From: Sphingopyxis sp. H073
GTDB taxonomy: Bacteria; Pseudomonadota; Alphaproteobacteria; Sphingomonadales; Sphingomonadaceae
NCBI RefSeq assembly: GCF_001468395.1
Contig: NZ_LNSG01000002.1
Span: 434,001-498,000 of the forward strand
Direction: 5' to 3'
Length of the DNA stretch: 64,000 nucleotides
Part shown: positions 23,155 to 32,571 of the stretch, piece after piece
How the letters are laid out: each line of letters begins with the position of its first letter
Position numbering within the stretch: position 1 is the stretch's first letter
The notes under the pieces: generated by a model
Told to the model about the DNA's origin: nothing
Seen by the model: the letters and a program-made list of their open reading frames with translations, nothing else
The model's database searches: none
Position numbers and translations under genes: made by a program

Positions 23155-25113
23155 CTATCCCGCTTTGGCGAGGGCAGGGCGGTCGCCATCCTTGGTGCCG
23201 AACTCGAGATCGTCGGCTTTCGGCGATCGCGTCATCCGCCAGAAGGCGTCGTTGCGCCACGGCGTGATCGCGATCACGCGGCCCTTGGCGTTGCGATACC
23301 AGTTCTCGGTGCCGGGGTGGGTCCACACCAGCTTCTCATGCGCCTCGTCGATCCGGCGGCGATAGTCCTGATAGACGCTGTCCTTTACCTCGACCGTATT
23401 AGCACCCCGCGCGGCGCTGGCCAGCACGACTTCGCCGGCAAAATGCATCTGGTTTTCGATATTGCGGATCATGCTGCCGCCGTGACCCGACCCGACGTTG
23501 GGGCCGAGCAGAATAAACAGATTGGGAAATCCCGGCACTAGCGTGCCAAGATAGGCGGCCGCGTCGTCGTCGCCCCACAGGTCGCGCAAGACGGCGCCGC
23601 CGCGTCCGATCACCTCATAGGAGCCAAGCACGCGCGTCGTCTGAAACCCGGTCGCCAGAATGATGACGTCGGCCTCGACCTCGATCCCCGATGACGAGAT
23701 CAGCCGGTTGCCTTCGACGCGCGCCAGATGTTCGGGAATCAGCCGGACATTCGGCTTGCGCAGCGTCCGATACCAGCCATTGTCGAGCAGCATCCGCTTG
23801 GCGAAGGGCGGATAGTCGGGCAGCACGTCACCGATCAGTTCGGGGCGGTCAGCCAGCTGCTCATGGACATAGCGGGTGAAATGGCGGCGGTGGCCGTCGT
23901 TGATCGCGTTCACCGCGCGCTCGGGGTGCGGCCATTCGGGATCGCGGTGCAGGGTGCCGTGCACGCGGTCGTTGAAGGTCCACGACAGGCGCTGTTCCAG
24001 CCACGCCCGGTACAGCGGCACAGCCTGCATCAAATAGCGCACGCCATCGGGAACCGCCTTGCGGAATTGCGGGAACGGCGCCGCCCATTGTTTCGACCGC
24101 GCGAACAGGGTGAGCGTTGCCGCGGTGTCGGCGACCGCCGGGGCGACCTGCATCCCCGACGCGCCATTGCCCACCACCGCGACGCGCTTGCCGGAAAGAT
24201 CGGCGTTCTCGGGCCAGCGGCTCGTATGGATGACCTCGCCTGCAAAGGAATCGAGGCCGTCGATCTGCGGATACTTCGGGATGTTGAGAATGCCGACAGC
24301 GCTGAACAAATAGTCGGCGCGGTGCGTCGTCGTGGTGCCGTCGGGCTTTGCCACCGACACTTCCCACTGACCGGCGTCGTCGATCCAGCGTGCCGATTCG
24401 ACCTTCGAATTGAACTGGGCGCGCGCGGGCAAGCCATATTCGCGCGCGGTATCGAGAAGATAGGCTTCGATCTCGTCGCGCAGCGGGAAATATTGCGACC
24501 AGTCGTTCGGGCGGCACGAGAAGGTGTAGGTCAGCGACGGGGTGTCGACCCCGCATCCCGGATAGCGATTTTCGAACCAGGTGCCGCCGAAATCCTCGTT
24601 CTTTTCGAACAGGACATAATTGATGCCCAGCCGCTGCAGCTCCATTCCGGCGCAAATGCCCGAAATGCCGCCCCCGATTACGATCGCCGATTTCGTCTTG
24701 AGCGAAGGGGGTATTTCGCGCGGCGCAGGCGCAACCATCATCCCGGCCGCGACAATATCGCCATATTCCGCCGGCACATGTTCGGCCATCGCGACGCTCA
24801 GCATCGTTGCGAGATGGGCATTGTCAGGGCGAGGCAGGGCCAGCGGCTTGCCTTTCAGCCAGTCCTCGATCGCCTGGCGCGCCTGGTTGCGGATCTCGCG
24901 CTGGATGTCGTCGGGCAACTGGCCACTGTCATTGTCGTCCAGCCCGGGCGCGCGGCGCGGGCGATAGGGTTCCTCCAGCCATTTGGCGTCACCCGTCATC
25001 TGGTGGAGGAGCATGAGCAGCGACGGGATATTTCCCTGGTCGACCCCCGCCGCCAGAAGCGGCCAGTCGATCTGGTCCGCGGCGATCGGCCGGTCGGGTA
25101 TCGGATCAGTCAT
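23155..25113 (-). CDS. Flavin-dependent Baeyer-Villiger-type monooxygenase
   Basis: A 652-residue flavoprotein with an N-terminal extension of about 140 residues, then the FAD site VIGGGISGICAGMELQRLG, the FGGTWFENRYPGCGVDTPS stretch, the BVMO fingerprint FAGEVIHTSRWP (FxGxxxHxxxWP), a second Rossmann motif (VAVVGNGASGMQVAP) and the ATGF C-terminal motif. Such enzymes insert oxygen next to a ketone carbonyl to give an ester or lactone. The ATG at 25113 is preferred to the far upstream 25197, which overlaps the ligase gene. Long N-terminal extensions are seen in BVMOs acting on large cyclic or steroidal ketones. Confidence 0.86.
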   Translation of the reverse strand: MTDPIPDRPIAADQIDWPLLAAGVDQGNIPSLLMLLHQMTGDAKWLEEPYRPRRAPGLDDNDSGQLPDDIQREIRNQARQAIEDWLKGKPLALPRPDNAHLATMLSVAMAEHVPAEYGDIVAAGMMVAPAPREIPPSLKTKSAIVIGGGISGICAGMELQRLGINYVLFEKNEDFGGTWFENRYPGCGVDTPSLTYTFSCRPNDWSQYFPLRDEIEAYLLDTAREYGLPARAQFNSKVESARWIDDAGQWEVSVAKPDGTTTTHRADYLFSAVGILNIPKYPQIDGLDSFAGEVIHTSRWPENADLSGKRVAVVGNGASGMQVAPAVADTAATLTLFARSKQWAAPFPQFRKAVPDGVRYLMQAVPLYRAWLEQRLSWTFNDRVHGTLHRDPEWPHPERAVNAINDGHRRHFTRYVHEQLADRPELIGDVLPDYPPFAKRMLLDNGWYRTLRKPNVRLIPEHLARVEGNRLISSSGIEVEADVIILATGFQTTRVLGSYEVIGRGGAVLRDLWGDDDAAAYLGTLVPGFPNLFILLGPNVGSGHGGSMIRNIENQMHFAGEVVLASAARGANTVEVKDSVYQDYRRRIDEAHEKLVWTHPGTENWYRNAKGRVIAITPWRNDAFWRMTRSPKADDLEFGTKDGDRPALAKAG

Positions 25114-25186
25114 GTCTTCAATATCCTGGAACGAGCGATGAAAAGGGGAGCGTATGGAATTTTTCTGGCCGGCGGGTTTTCGCTCA

Positions 25187-26872
25187 TCATAGCGCAAAGC
25201 TCTCGCGGCGAACCCTGAGCCCCGCGGCTTCGCGGTCCCAGGTATCGCCGGTAACGCCTTCGCGGCGCAGATCGGTCTTGAGCACTTTGGCCGACGGCGT
25301 CTTGGGTAATTCGTCCAGCACGCGGAAATAGCGCGGGACCATGAAATAGGGCATGGTTTCGATCAGATATTCGGCGAGCGCGCGGCAGTTGACCGACCGG
25401 CCGGGAACGGGCGCGACGACGACCATGACCTCGTCCTCCGAATATTCGCTCGGCACCGCGATCGCGGCGGCTTCGCGCACGTCGGGGTGACGGCAGACCT
25501 CGGCCTCGACCTCGAAGGACGAGATATTTTCGCCGCGGCGGCGGATCGCATCCTTCACCCGGTCGACGAAATAATAATAGCCGTCCTCGTCGCGGCGAAA
25601 GGCGTCGCCGGTGTGGAACCAGCCGTTGCGCCACGCGGCGGCGGTGGCCTCGGGGTTGGCGTTGTAGCCGCTGTTCATCGCCCAGGGGCGGTCGGTGCGC
25701 ACGAGCATCTCGCCGATTTCGCCGACCGCGACCTCGCAATCATTGCCATCGACCAGCCGCACTTCGACGCCGGGACGGACACGGCCGCAGGTGCCGATCT
25801 TTGCGGGATTGGCCTCCGATACGACCGGCGACGAAATCTCGGTCATGTTGAAGATCGTGTAGATGTCGATGCCGAACCGCTCGGTAAAGGCGGGCGCGTC
25901 GCCGGTCAGCGGCACCATGAAGGCCTTTTTGACGCCATGATCGCGGTCCTGCGCGGATGCAGGCGCCTTCAGCAGGAAGGTGGCCATGACGCCGAGCAGA
26001 AACACGACCGTCGCGCCAGTGCGTTTGGCGACCGCCCAGAACTCGTCGGTCGAAAAATTGTCGATCATCGCCACCGACGCGCCGCGGGCCAGCATCACGA
26101 ACGGCGGACCCATCCCGCCGATGTGAAAGATCGGTGCGACGCACATATAGCGGTCGTCCTCGCCGACCATCGGCCAGCTTTCGGGCCCGGCGTTCGAAAA
26201 CATGTGAAGATAGGACGACAGGACGCCCTTCGACGGGCCGGTCGTGCCGGACGTATAGATGATCGACTGAATGTCCCAGGGCTCGATCGGCCGTTCGAGC
26301 GGTATGTCCTCCGACGGATCGCCGATCACGTCGTCGAACCGCACAGTTGGCAGAGGCACCTCTGCCACCGCATTCGCGGTGGTGACGACCAGAAGCTCGA
26401 CTCCGGCAAGGTCGACCTCGGCCAGGCGCGGGATCAGGTCGGGATGGACCAGCAACATGCGCGCCGACGAGTTCGCGAGCACATGCTCGAGCAGTCCGCC
26501 GCGGTACGCGGTGTTGAACGGCACGAACACCGCGCCGAGATAGTTGATCGCATAAAAGGCGACGAGCGCATCGGGTCCGTTCGGCAGCCACACCGCCACA
26601 TGCTCGCCCTGCCGGACGCCGAGCTTGCGGAGGCCCGCCGCCTTGGCGCGAACGCGGGCCCGGATTTCGGAGAAACTCCATTCGGACCCGTCGGCAAATA
26701 CGATGTGCGCCTTGTCCGGCCGCTCGGCTGCCCAGCGGTCGAGAAGATAGCGCAGGACGCATTCGTCGCGATTGGGAATGCGCGGATCCTGAAAATCTCT
26801 TGCTCGCTCGGTGTTCGGCATGGCGGATCCTGTTGCTTCGGTCGCTGTGGGCGGGGTTGCCGGCATAATCAT
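25187..26872 (-). CDS. Acyl-CoA ligase (AMP-forming)
   Basis: A 561-residue ANL-superfamily ligase: the P-loop IIYTSGTTGPSKGVL, NMTEISSP, NGWFHTGDAFRRDEDGYYYFVDRVKDAIRRRGENIS and the A10 Lys in KTPSAKVLK. It adenylates a carboxylic acid and transfers it to CoA. The start overlaps the end of the Fe-dehydrogenase gene (ATGA), and the stop lies about 75 bp before the BVMO. In the pathway it would activate the acid released by ring opening. Confidence 0.87.
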   Translation of the reverse strand: MIMPATPPTATEATGSAMPNTERARDFQDPRIPNRDECVLRYLLDRWAAERPDKAHIVFADGSEWSFSEIRARVRAKAAGLRKLGVRQGEHVAVWLPNGPDALVAFYAINYLGAVFVPFNTAYRGGLLEHVLANSSARMLLVHPDLIPRLAEVDLAGVELLVVTTANAVAEVPLPTVRFDDVIGDPSEDIPLERPIEPWDIQSIIYTSGTTGPSKGVLSSYLHMFSNAGPESWPMVGEDDRYMCVAPIFHIGGMGPPFVMLARGASVAMIDNFSTDEFWAVAKRTGATVVFLLGVMATFLLKAPASAQDRDHGVKKAFMVPLTGDAPAFTERFGIDIYTIFNMTEISSPVVSEANPAKIGTCGRVRPGVEVRLVDGNDCEVAVGEIGEMLVRTDRPWAMNSGYNANPEATAAAWRNGWFHTGDAFRRDEDGYYYFVDRVKDAIRRRGENISSFEVEAEVCRHPDVREAAAIAVPSEYSEDEVMVVVAPVPGRSVNCRALAEYLIETMPYFMVPRYFRVLDELPKTPSAKVLKTDLRREGVTGDTWDREAAGLRVRRESFAL

Positions 26873-28047
26873 GCTGCGCGGCGAAGGATTTCGAGGATAT
26901 CGGCGGCCGAGGTGACGGGCCGCGGATTCGTGCGGCCCCAGATGTCGAGCAGCGTGTAGTCGGCCACCTGCTGAAAGCGCGATTCGTCGACGCCGACATC
27001 GCTCAGCCGCCGCGGCATCCCCAGCCCCGAGATGAAGGCGTCGAGCGCCGCCGAAGCGCTCGTATGGTCGCCGCCGAGTACCGCAAGAGTGCGCTCTTGG
27101 CGGCTGGTGTCATGTTCGGCGTTCCACGCCAGAACATAGGGCGACATGACGCAGGAGGTGTAGCCGTGCGGGACGTCGCAGGTGCCGCCCAGAATATGGC
27201 CGATCGCGTGGCTGGCGCCCATTGGAACGCCGCCGATGATGCTGATCATCGACTGCCAGGCGCCGATCTGGCATTTCAGGCGGCCTTCCAGATCGCCCGG
27301 GTCGGCCTTCACGCGAGGCAGGCCCTCGACGAGCAGTCGCAGCGCACTTTCGGCGAGTCCGTCGGCAAAATCGTTCGACTGGTACGACGACAGGGTCTCG
27401 ACCGCATGGTCGACCGAGCGAACCCCCGTCGAAAGCCAGAGCCATTCGGGCGTGTGCCGGGTGATGGCGGGATCGAGCACGACCATGACCGGCGCCATGT
27501 TGCGATGCTCATAACCCTGCTTGTGCTGTGTCACTTCGTCGGTTGAACCCGACAGTGCGTTGAACTCGCCGCCGGATAGGGTCGTGGGCACGCAGATGAC
27601 CGGAATGTCGGGGCCGACCCTGATCGGATTGATCACCTCGCCTGCGTCGGTGACATAGGTGCGAAGCGGTTCGAACGCCTCGACGCTTCGTACATCATGC
27701 TTGATGAGCAGCGCGACGATCTTGGCGCTGTCGGTGGCCGAACCGCCGCCGACCGACACAATCAGATCCGCGCCCGCAGCCCGCGCCGCTTCTGCCGCCT
27801 TCAGGACATCGGCGCGCGGTGCATGCGGGGCAATCCCGCTAAAGGTCGCCGCATGCCGCGCGCCCAGTGCCACCTCGATCTTTCCGATTTCATCGGTGTG
27901 TTCGCGCAGCGTCGTCGATGCCAGCAGGAAGACCTTGCTGCATCCCATCTTTTCGGCCTGGTCGGCAATCGCCTCCGCCGTCGGGACGCCCATCGTAACC
28001 CGCTCGGTCCGGGTAAAACGCAATTCGCTCGGGGTGATGTCGGACAT
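26869..28047 (-). CDS. Iron-containing (type III) alcohol dehydrogenase
   Basis: A 392-residue Fe-ADH family enzyme. The NAD site GGGSATDSAKIVAL is present, followed by PTTLSGGEFNALSG. The metal ligands can be placed at Asp and His in RSVDHAVETLSS and at GASHAIGHILGGTCDVPHG. It would oxidise a secondary alcohol to a ketone or act as a maleylacetate-reductase-like enzyme; alcohol oxidation fits the P450 and BVMO. First gene of the minus-strand operon, with a candidate operator about 70 bp upstream. Confidence 0.86.
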   Translation of the reverse strand: MSDITPSELRFTRTERVTMGVPTAEAIADQAEKMGCSKVFLLASTTLREHTDEIGKIEVALGARHAATFSGIAPHAPRADVLKAAEAARAAGADLIVSVGGGSATDSAKIVALLIKHDVRSVEAFEPLRTYVTDAGEVINPIRVGPDIPVICVPTTLSGGEFNALSGSTDEVTQHKQGYEHRNMAPVMVVLDPAITRHTPEWLWLSTGVRSVDHAVETLSSYQSNDFADGLAESALRLLVEGLPRVKADPGDLEGRLKCQIGAWQSMISIIGGVPMGASHAIGHILGGTCDVPHGYTSCVMSPYVLAWNAEHDTSRQERTLAVLGGDHTSASAALDAFISGLGMPRRLSDVGVDESRFQQVADYTLLDIWGRTNPRPVTSAADILEILRRAA

Positions 28048-28115
28048 GGACTCGCTCTCCTCTGATCGTCCGGTCTGTGCCGCCTCGTGAATCAGATAGT
28101 GACAGGACTAGGAGA

Positions 28116-28127
28116 TACTGGCTAGTA
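28116..28127. promoter_or_regulatory. Candidate TetR operator 3
   Basis: TACTGGCTAGTA lies in the divergent region between the Fe-dehydrogenase and CoA-transferase genes. It extends to the perfect dyad ATACT-ggct-AGTAT (28115-28128). It matches the pattern of sites at 16843 and 17675. Placed here, it could control both the minus-strand operon and the CoA transferase. Confidence 0.6.
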
Positions 28128-28190
28128 TATTTTTCAACCGATGAGAATATTCTGTGCCGTGCGCCGGACGCGATGGGGAGACAATTCCAT

Positions 28191-29351
28191 ATGAGTGAAC
28201 AGGAAAACAGCGCATTGCCGCCGGCCGCGAATATCCGCATTCTCGAATTTTCGGGGCTCGGTCCCACCCCTTTTGGCGCGATGCTGCTCGCCGACCTTGG
28301 CGCGGACATCTTGCGGATCGAACGTTTCGGCGCCGGGCGTCCGCTGGGGGGCGATCCGCAATATGATTTCCTCTATCGAAATCGCCCCTCGGTTGCGATC
28401 GATCTAAAGTCTCCGGATGGCCTCGCGCTCGTGCGGGATCTGGCGACACGTGCCGACGTTGTTATCGAAGGCTATCGGCCAGGGGCGATGGAGCGGCTGG
28501 GCTTGGGACCGGACATGCTCTGCGCAGCGAATGAACGGCTGATCTACGCGCGCATGAGCGGGTGGGGTCAGACGGGGCCGCTCGCGTCACGCGCCGGACA
28601 CGACATCAACTATCTTGCTTTGACCGGTGCGCTTTATCCGATCGGACCAACCGATGCTCCCCCCGTGCCGCCGATAAACCTCGTAGGAAATTTTGGTGGC
28701 GGCGGAACATTTCTAGCGATGGGGGTGCTCGCCGCGCTTCTCGAACGCCAGCGCTCGGGCAAGGGTCAGGTTCTCGACGTCGCGATGGTCGATGGCATTT
28801 CGATCCTGCTGACCCAGATGGCGGGATGGATGCAGATGGGCCTTTGGAGCCAGGGGCGCAGCGACAACCTCCTCGACGGCAGCGCCTATTTCTATCGCTG
28901 CTATGAAACCGCTGATGGCCGTCACATGGCGGTCGGGGCACTGGAGCGCGAATTCCACGATGCGTTTGTCGCTGGCCTGGGACAGGATCCGCTCAGATTT
29001 ACCGACTATCTCGATCCGGCCGTATGGCCTGACCGCAGTCGCCAAATCGAGCCGATATTCCGTGCGCGATCGCTGGGCGAGTGGTGCGAAGTTTTCGACC
29101 AGCTGGACGCTTGTGTGTCTCCGGTACTGACCTACCGGGAAGCGGCAGCACATCCCGCGCATCGAGCACGCGGCGTTCACGCCCATTGCGGTCCGTCGTT
29201 GCAGCCAGCGCCCGCCCCAAGATTTGCTAGGTCGCCAAGCCGGGCACCCGATCCGCTGGTTTCGAAGCCTGATATTTCCAAGAGCTTGATGGACTGGGCT
29301 GTGACCGAAAATGAGATTTTGCTACTGCGAAAAAATGCGGTTCTCCGATAG
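28191..29351 (+). CDS. CaiB/BaiF family CoA transferase or alpha-methylacyl-CoA racemase
   Basis: A 386-residue class III CoA-transferase family protein. It shows ILEFSGLGPTPFGAMLLADLGADILRIER, VAIDLKSPDG, ADVVIEGYRPGAMERLGLG, MSGWGQTGPLASRAGHDINYLALTGAL (the racemase His/Asp region) and GKGQVLDVAMVDG. It resembles alpha-methylacyl-CoA racemases, which set the configuration of a methyl branch before beta-oxidation of branched acids or sterol side chains. The ATG at 28191 follows GGGGAGAC; an earlier in-frame start at 28077 would cover the operator region. Divergent from the Fe-dehydrogenase. Confidence 0.85.
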   Translation: MSEQENSALPPAANIRILEFSGLGPTPFGAMLLADLGADILRIERFGAGRPLGGDPQYDFLYRNRPSVAIDLKSPDGLALVRDLATRADVVIEGYRPGAMERLGLGPDMLCAANERLIYARMSGWGQTGPLASRAGHDINYLALTGALYPIGPTDAPPVPPINLVGNFGGGGTFLAMGVLAALLERQRSGKGQVLDVAMVDGISILLTQMAGWMQMGLWSQGRSDNLLDGSAYFYRCYETADGRHMAVGALEREFHDAFVAGLGQDPLRFTDYLDPAVWPDRSRQIEPIFRARSLGEWCEVFDQLDACVSPVLTYREAAAHPAHRARGVHAHCGPSLQPAPAPRFARSPSRAPDPLVSKPDISKSLMDWAVTENEILLLRKNAVLR

Positions 29352-29622
29352 CGCTTTGGTCTTTCGCAACAGAAGAGATCAGACCGGTCCGGACTGGCCA
29401 CTGCAATCAAAATCCGGTTTCGCGGGAAGCTGTCCCTTGGAGCGCCCTTTTGCTTCCCCTCCGAAAACGTCGGCTATTGTAGAAAACGCTTCTAAAAGCG
29501 GCCTGACCGCAACCGGCCAGTCCCAGCGGTTGCACTGGCCAGCGGCGCTCAGGTAGCCGTCGTGCCCGGAATGGAGGGGAGGAGCTGCCACCAGCGATAA
29601 CTGAGCTCCGGATCAGGTACAA

Positions 29623-29820
29623 TTACGCGGATGATTTGGCGTCAATCAGCCTTCGAACCTTGTTCACGAGCCCGTCGACAAGCAGGACGATAACCATTCC
29701 AACCAAAATCCAATACAGATCCCATCGTGTTTGCTCCGAAACCTGAGAGGAGAGGATCGTCCCGGACGCCACCACAACCATGAAATAAGTCATTGCAAAT
29801 TTATAAGTCCAATCATCCAT
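29623..29820 (-). CDS. Small two-helix membrane protein, function unknown
   Basis: A 65-residue ORF with two hydrophobic stretches (about 8-28 and 36-54) and a basic C terminus (NKVRRLIDAKSSA). A GGGGGG run precedes the ATG. It lies between the catabolic cluster and the integrase in lower-GC DNA that may belong to the integrated element. No family recognised; it may be a phage-derived or uncharacterised accessory protein. The 270 bp upstream of it (29352-29622) hold no gene, only scattered ACTGGCC/GGCCAGT words. Confidence 0.5.
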   Translation of the reverse strand: MDDWTYKFAMTYFMVVVASGTILSSQVSEQTRWDLYWILVGMVIVLLVDGLVNKVRRLIDAKSSA

Positions 29821-29983
29821 AGCTGCCCCCCAATTTAACCGATCGCACGTTAGCCGAGGTCGATCTTGTGGTCGAGTGACGCCCTCGAGTTTGATGCCGG
29901 TCTATTGTCGTCATTTCATCGGGTGTGAAATTAAGCGGCGGATATGGGTGGAAAGCCGACTGAGGCGCGGCTAGTGTCGCCGG

Positions 29984-30187
29984 ATGGTCGATGCGACGTT
30001 TTGTTCGAGCGAGCCTTATAGGCGTCGGACATGGCTTCGACAGCACTTACCCTTTTGGGCGTTAGGGTTGGCGCCTAAGGGCGCAGATTGCGAACATTCT
30101 GGCGGCATTCACGAATGGTATAAACATGATGACAAGCATTCAGCATGTTTTCATTGCCGGGCAAAGATTGAAGGGCGGCGCTGGTAG
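29984..30187 (+). CDS. Small Cys/His-rich protein near the integrase
   Basis: A 67-residue ORF. The last half has a compact set of possible metal ligands: CEHSGGIHEWYKHDDKHSACFHC, a C-x-H ... H ... C-x2-C pattern, and the protein ends at GRRW. Short proteins with a DKHSACxHC-like core occur near integrases in sphingomonad genomes, as far as I recall, so it may be real. The start is uncertain because no clear ribosome site precedes 29984. No function can be given. Confidence 0.42.
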   Translation: MVDATFCSSEPYRRRTWLRQHLPFWALGLAPKGADCEHSGGIHEWYKHDDKHSACFHCRAKIEGRRW

Positions 30188-30325
30188 ATCACGGCTGCAA
30201 TCGGTCGAGTGCTGCCATCCCCGCTCCATCGGCTTCGAATGTCGGCTTCTCTAGATTCTCCACCTAGAAGCTGCCAGTCCGAAACCGGCCAGCTCGAGCC
30301 GAATAGAAGCCGGACAGCGGTTCGC

Positions 30326-32141
30326 TTATTTGGCAGCGACATTAATCGGATCCCAATCGATGAAAAGGAACCGAACTCGCTTTAAGTGGGCTGCAAGATT
30401 GCCAATCGCCCGTCCCAAACCGTAGCCTCCGCCAACATCTGCAGGCGAATGCCCCATAAGCTGGTCGTGCGCGTCCTTGGGAATATTGGCGTCGCGGCAC
30501 AGATCCTTATAGCTGTGACGGAAACTATAAAACACGGGGCGCGGGTGATCGCCGACGGCATTGTCGATCAGGCGGTTGGCGCGGCGGCTCGCCTCCTTGG
30601 TCTTTACACCGAGTGAATCAGCCACGAGGTCGGGGAAAAGCCGGACTGCCCCGCTCGACCGCATCCTTTGGACGTAGTCGAGAAATCCGAGCGCTATCAG
30701 TTTGGGATGGAGCGGTATCACGCGAATAGAACCGTCGGTCTTCACCCGCTTACGTTCGTCAATCTCGTCCATGACATAGTCCGTGACGTCGATATAAGGG
30801 ATCCCTTGCTCGCACTTGATGTCCGCGAGCAAGATCTGACCAAGTTCCTCAATTCGAGCGCCCGTGCAGAGGCCGAGCAGGAACAACCAGCGCAGAGTCG
30901 AATCGGAAACCTTTGACTTGCTCAGAGGGTAAGACCAAGGTGTTGTGAACAGCTCGGCCGCAAACAGCTGAGCGAGTTCGTCCTTGGTAAATGGGCGCCG
31001 TGTGCTCTTTTTTGTGTATCCTTCGACTTTAATACCGGCGCCGGTGTTCGCAGGGATGAAGCGCTCCTGGAAAGCGAACCCCAGGAGAGCCTGAAGCGCC
31101 CCGAGATATTTTTTGATCGATTGCGGCGATATGCGATCTATGCCCGACCCCTCGGCATAGAGCGCATGTATATCGACGAACTCCATCATCCGATGGACCC
31201 GCGGCATACTTTTCGGCAGCCCTGCCACGGCGTCCCGAAATTCGAACAGATCGTTGGGCGTGATCTCGCCGATGCCGACGTCGCCGATATAACTCTTGAA
31301 ATAGCGCACGGCCGTTTTCGTCGCCGCCTGCGCCTTGGGCGTCGGCTTCCGCGCCGCGATCCATTTGGACTCGAGGGCGTCGAGCTTCATGTCCGGCTGA
31401 AGGCGGCTCGAATTTGCGCGGCGCCGGGCCGAGGGGGTTACCGGAACTTGTTCGCGGACTTGCGCCGAACCCAGCGCATCAGCCAATGCATCGGCGAGGG
31501 GCTCGTCAATCCCGCGATTCGTATCCTCAGGAAGTTTTAGTTCACGCTTTATTTTTGCGACGGCGAAGCTGAGCAGGGGACGCCAACGGCGGCGCGGTGC
31601 CCGTTTCTGAAAACTGAACCACAGCTCGCCAGGGTCTCGATGGACCGAAGCATGGATAGCCTCGATTCGAGCGAGTGTTTCGGGGGAAAACTCATCGTCG
31701 CTATCACTTCCCGCCAACTTCTTGCGATAAGCAATCCAGTCGGCGGAACTCATGTCTTGTGCGGTGGCCCGATGGTCTCCCGATTGATCCGCGACGGCGT
31801 CGTCGAGCTCCTTGAGGACGAAGGCGACATCCATGCCGCCGCTCGCAAACCCCGGTAGCGGACCGGGCGGTGAGGAGGCGGTCGACCAGGACACGCGCCT
31901 CATCGGAAGTGAAGGATCCTGGAACACCGTTTGCGAGCGCGTCGCGAAATTGTTCGCACTTCTGCTCATATTCACCATTGGCAATCGCCAGCTTGCGTTC
32001 TGCATCGCGCTGATCGGCTGTGCCGAGGCTCACCTTGTATAGTTGGCCGCAAGCGAAGGCGCTTTGCAACGGCAGCGGGATACGGCGGCGAAGATAAAGA
32101 ATACCGCTGCGCGGGTCGCGCCAGAGTCCCTTCGGATTCAT
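30326..32141 (-). pseudogene. Tyrosine recombinase/integrase interrupted by a frameshift
   Basis: Two overlapping minus-strand frames make one integrase. Frame 1 (from ATG 32141) has the N-terminal YLRRRIP ... LYKVSLGTADQRDAERKL segment to about VLVDRLLTA; frame 2 continues from about GFASGGMDVAFVLKELDD to the stop at 30326. The shift lies between about 31840 and 31890. The catalytic part is present: TGARIEELGQI (Arg), FYSFRHSYKD (Arg; usual His is Tyr), LMGHS and Tyr in GGGYGLG. Joined, it would be about 605 residues. It starts 88 bp from the 3-prime end of tRNA-Glu(CTC) and reads away from it, as island integrases do. Sequencing error is the alternative to a true pseudogene. Confidence 0.82.
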
Positions 32142-32229
32142 GATTGTTCGTCCTTTGTGTACTCATTTGGTGTACCCACCGAGTCACTAACGAACAGAAA
32201 ACCGAGACTTCTGCGCCTTTCCGGCGATT

Positions 32230-32304
32230 TGGTGACCCCTACGGGAATCGAACCCGTGTTTCAGCCGTGAGAGGGCCGCGTCCTGACCGCTAGACGAAGG
32301 GGCC
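32230..32304 (-). tRNA. tRNA-Glu (anticodon CTC)
   Basis: Read on the minus strand the gene folds as a tRNA: acceptor GGCCCCT paired with AGGGGTC, D arm, anticodon arm with loop CTCTCAC giving anticodon CTC, T arm ACACGGGTTCGATTCCCGT, and encoded CCA at the 3-prime end (32230-32232). Its 3-prime end faces the integrase start, so it is the likely attachment site. Confidence 0.95.
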
Positions 32305-32370
32305 TTGTCGGTCGGATGTATCGGGAGAGAAAGGGCCGACCGCCCGGCTGCATCCTGCCCGTCTGTACCG

Positions 32371-32446
32371 TGGTGACCCCTACGGGACTCGAACCCGTGT
32401 TTTCGCCGTGAAAGGGCGACGTCCTAGACCGCTAGACGAAGGGGCC
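32371..32446 (-). tRNA. tRNA-Glu (anticodon TTC)
   Basis: Read on the minus strand, a 76-nt cloverleaf with the same acceptor stem as its neighbour, anticodon loop CTTTCAC giving anticodon TTC, T arm with GGGTTCGAGTCCC, and encoded CCA (32371-32373). It lies 66 bp upstream of tRNA-Glu(CTC) and the two are likely co-transcribed. About 125 bp separate it from the end of recJ. Confidence 0.95.
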
Positions 32447-32571
32447 GTCAAATCGGTGAAGCGGGGCCTTAGACGGGCGTTTCCGTGCGGTCAAGCGCGC
32501 ACGCAAATTTATTGCGCCATCGCCGGTCGTCCCGTCGTCGGTCGCCCCCCAACGCTGGCGGGAGCCAGCCG

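Noticed and set aside
29352..29622. Hidden gene or attachment site in the gap after the CoA transferase
   Set aside because: No open frame with a start and ribosome site, and no copy of the tRNA 3-prime end; only ACTGGCC/GGCCAGT words are seen.
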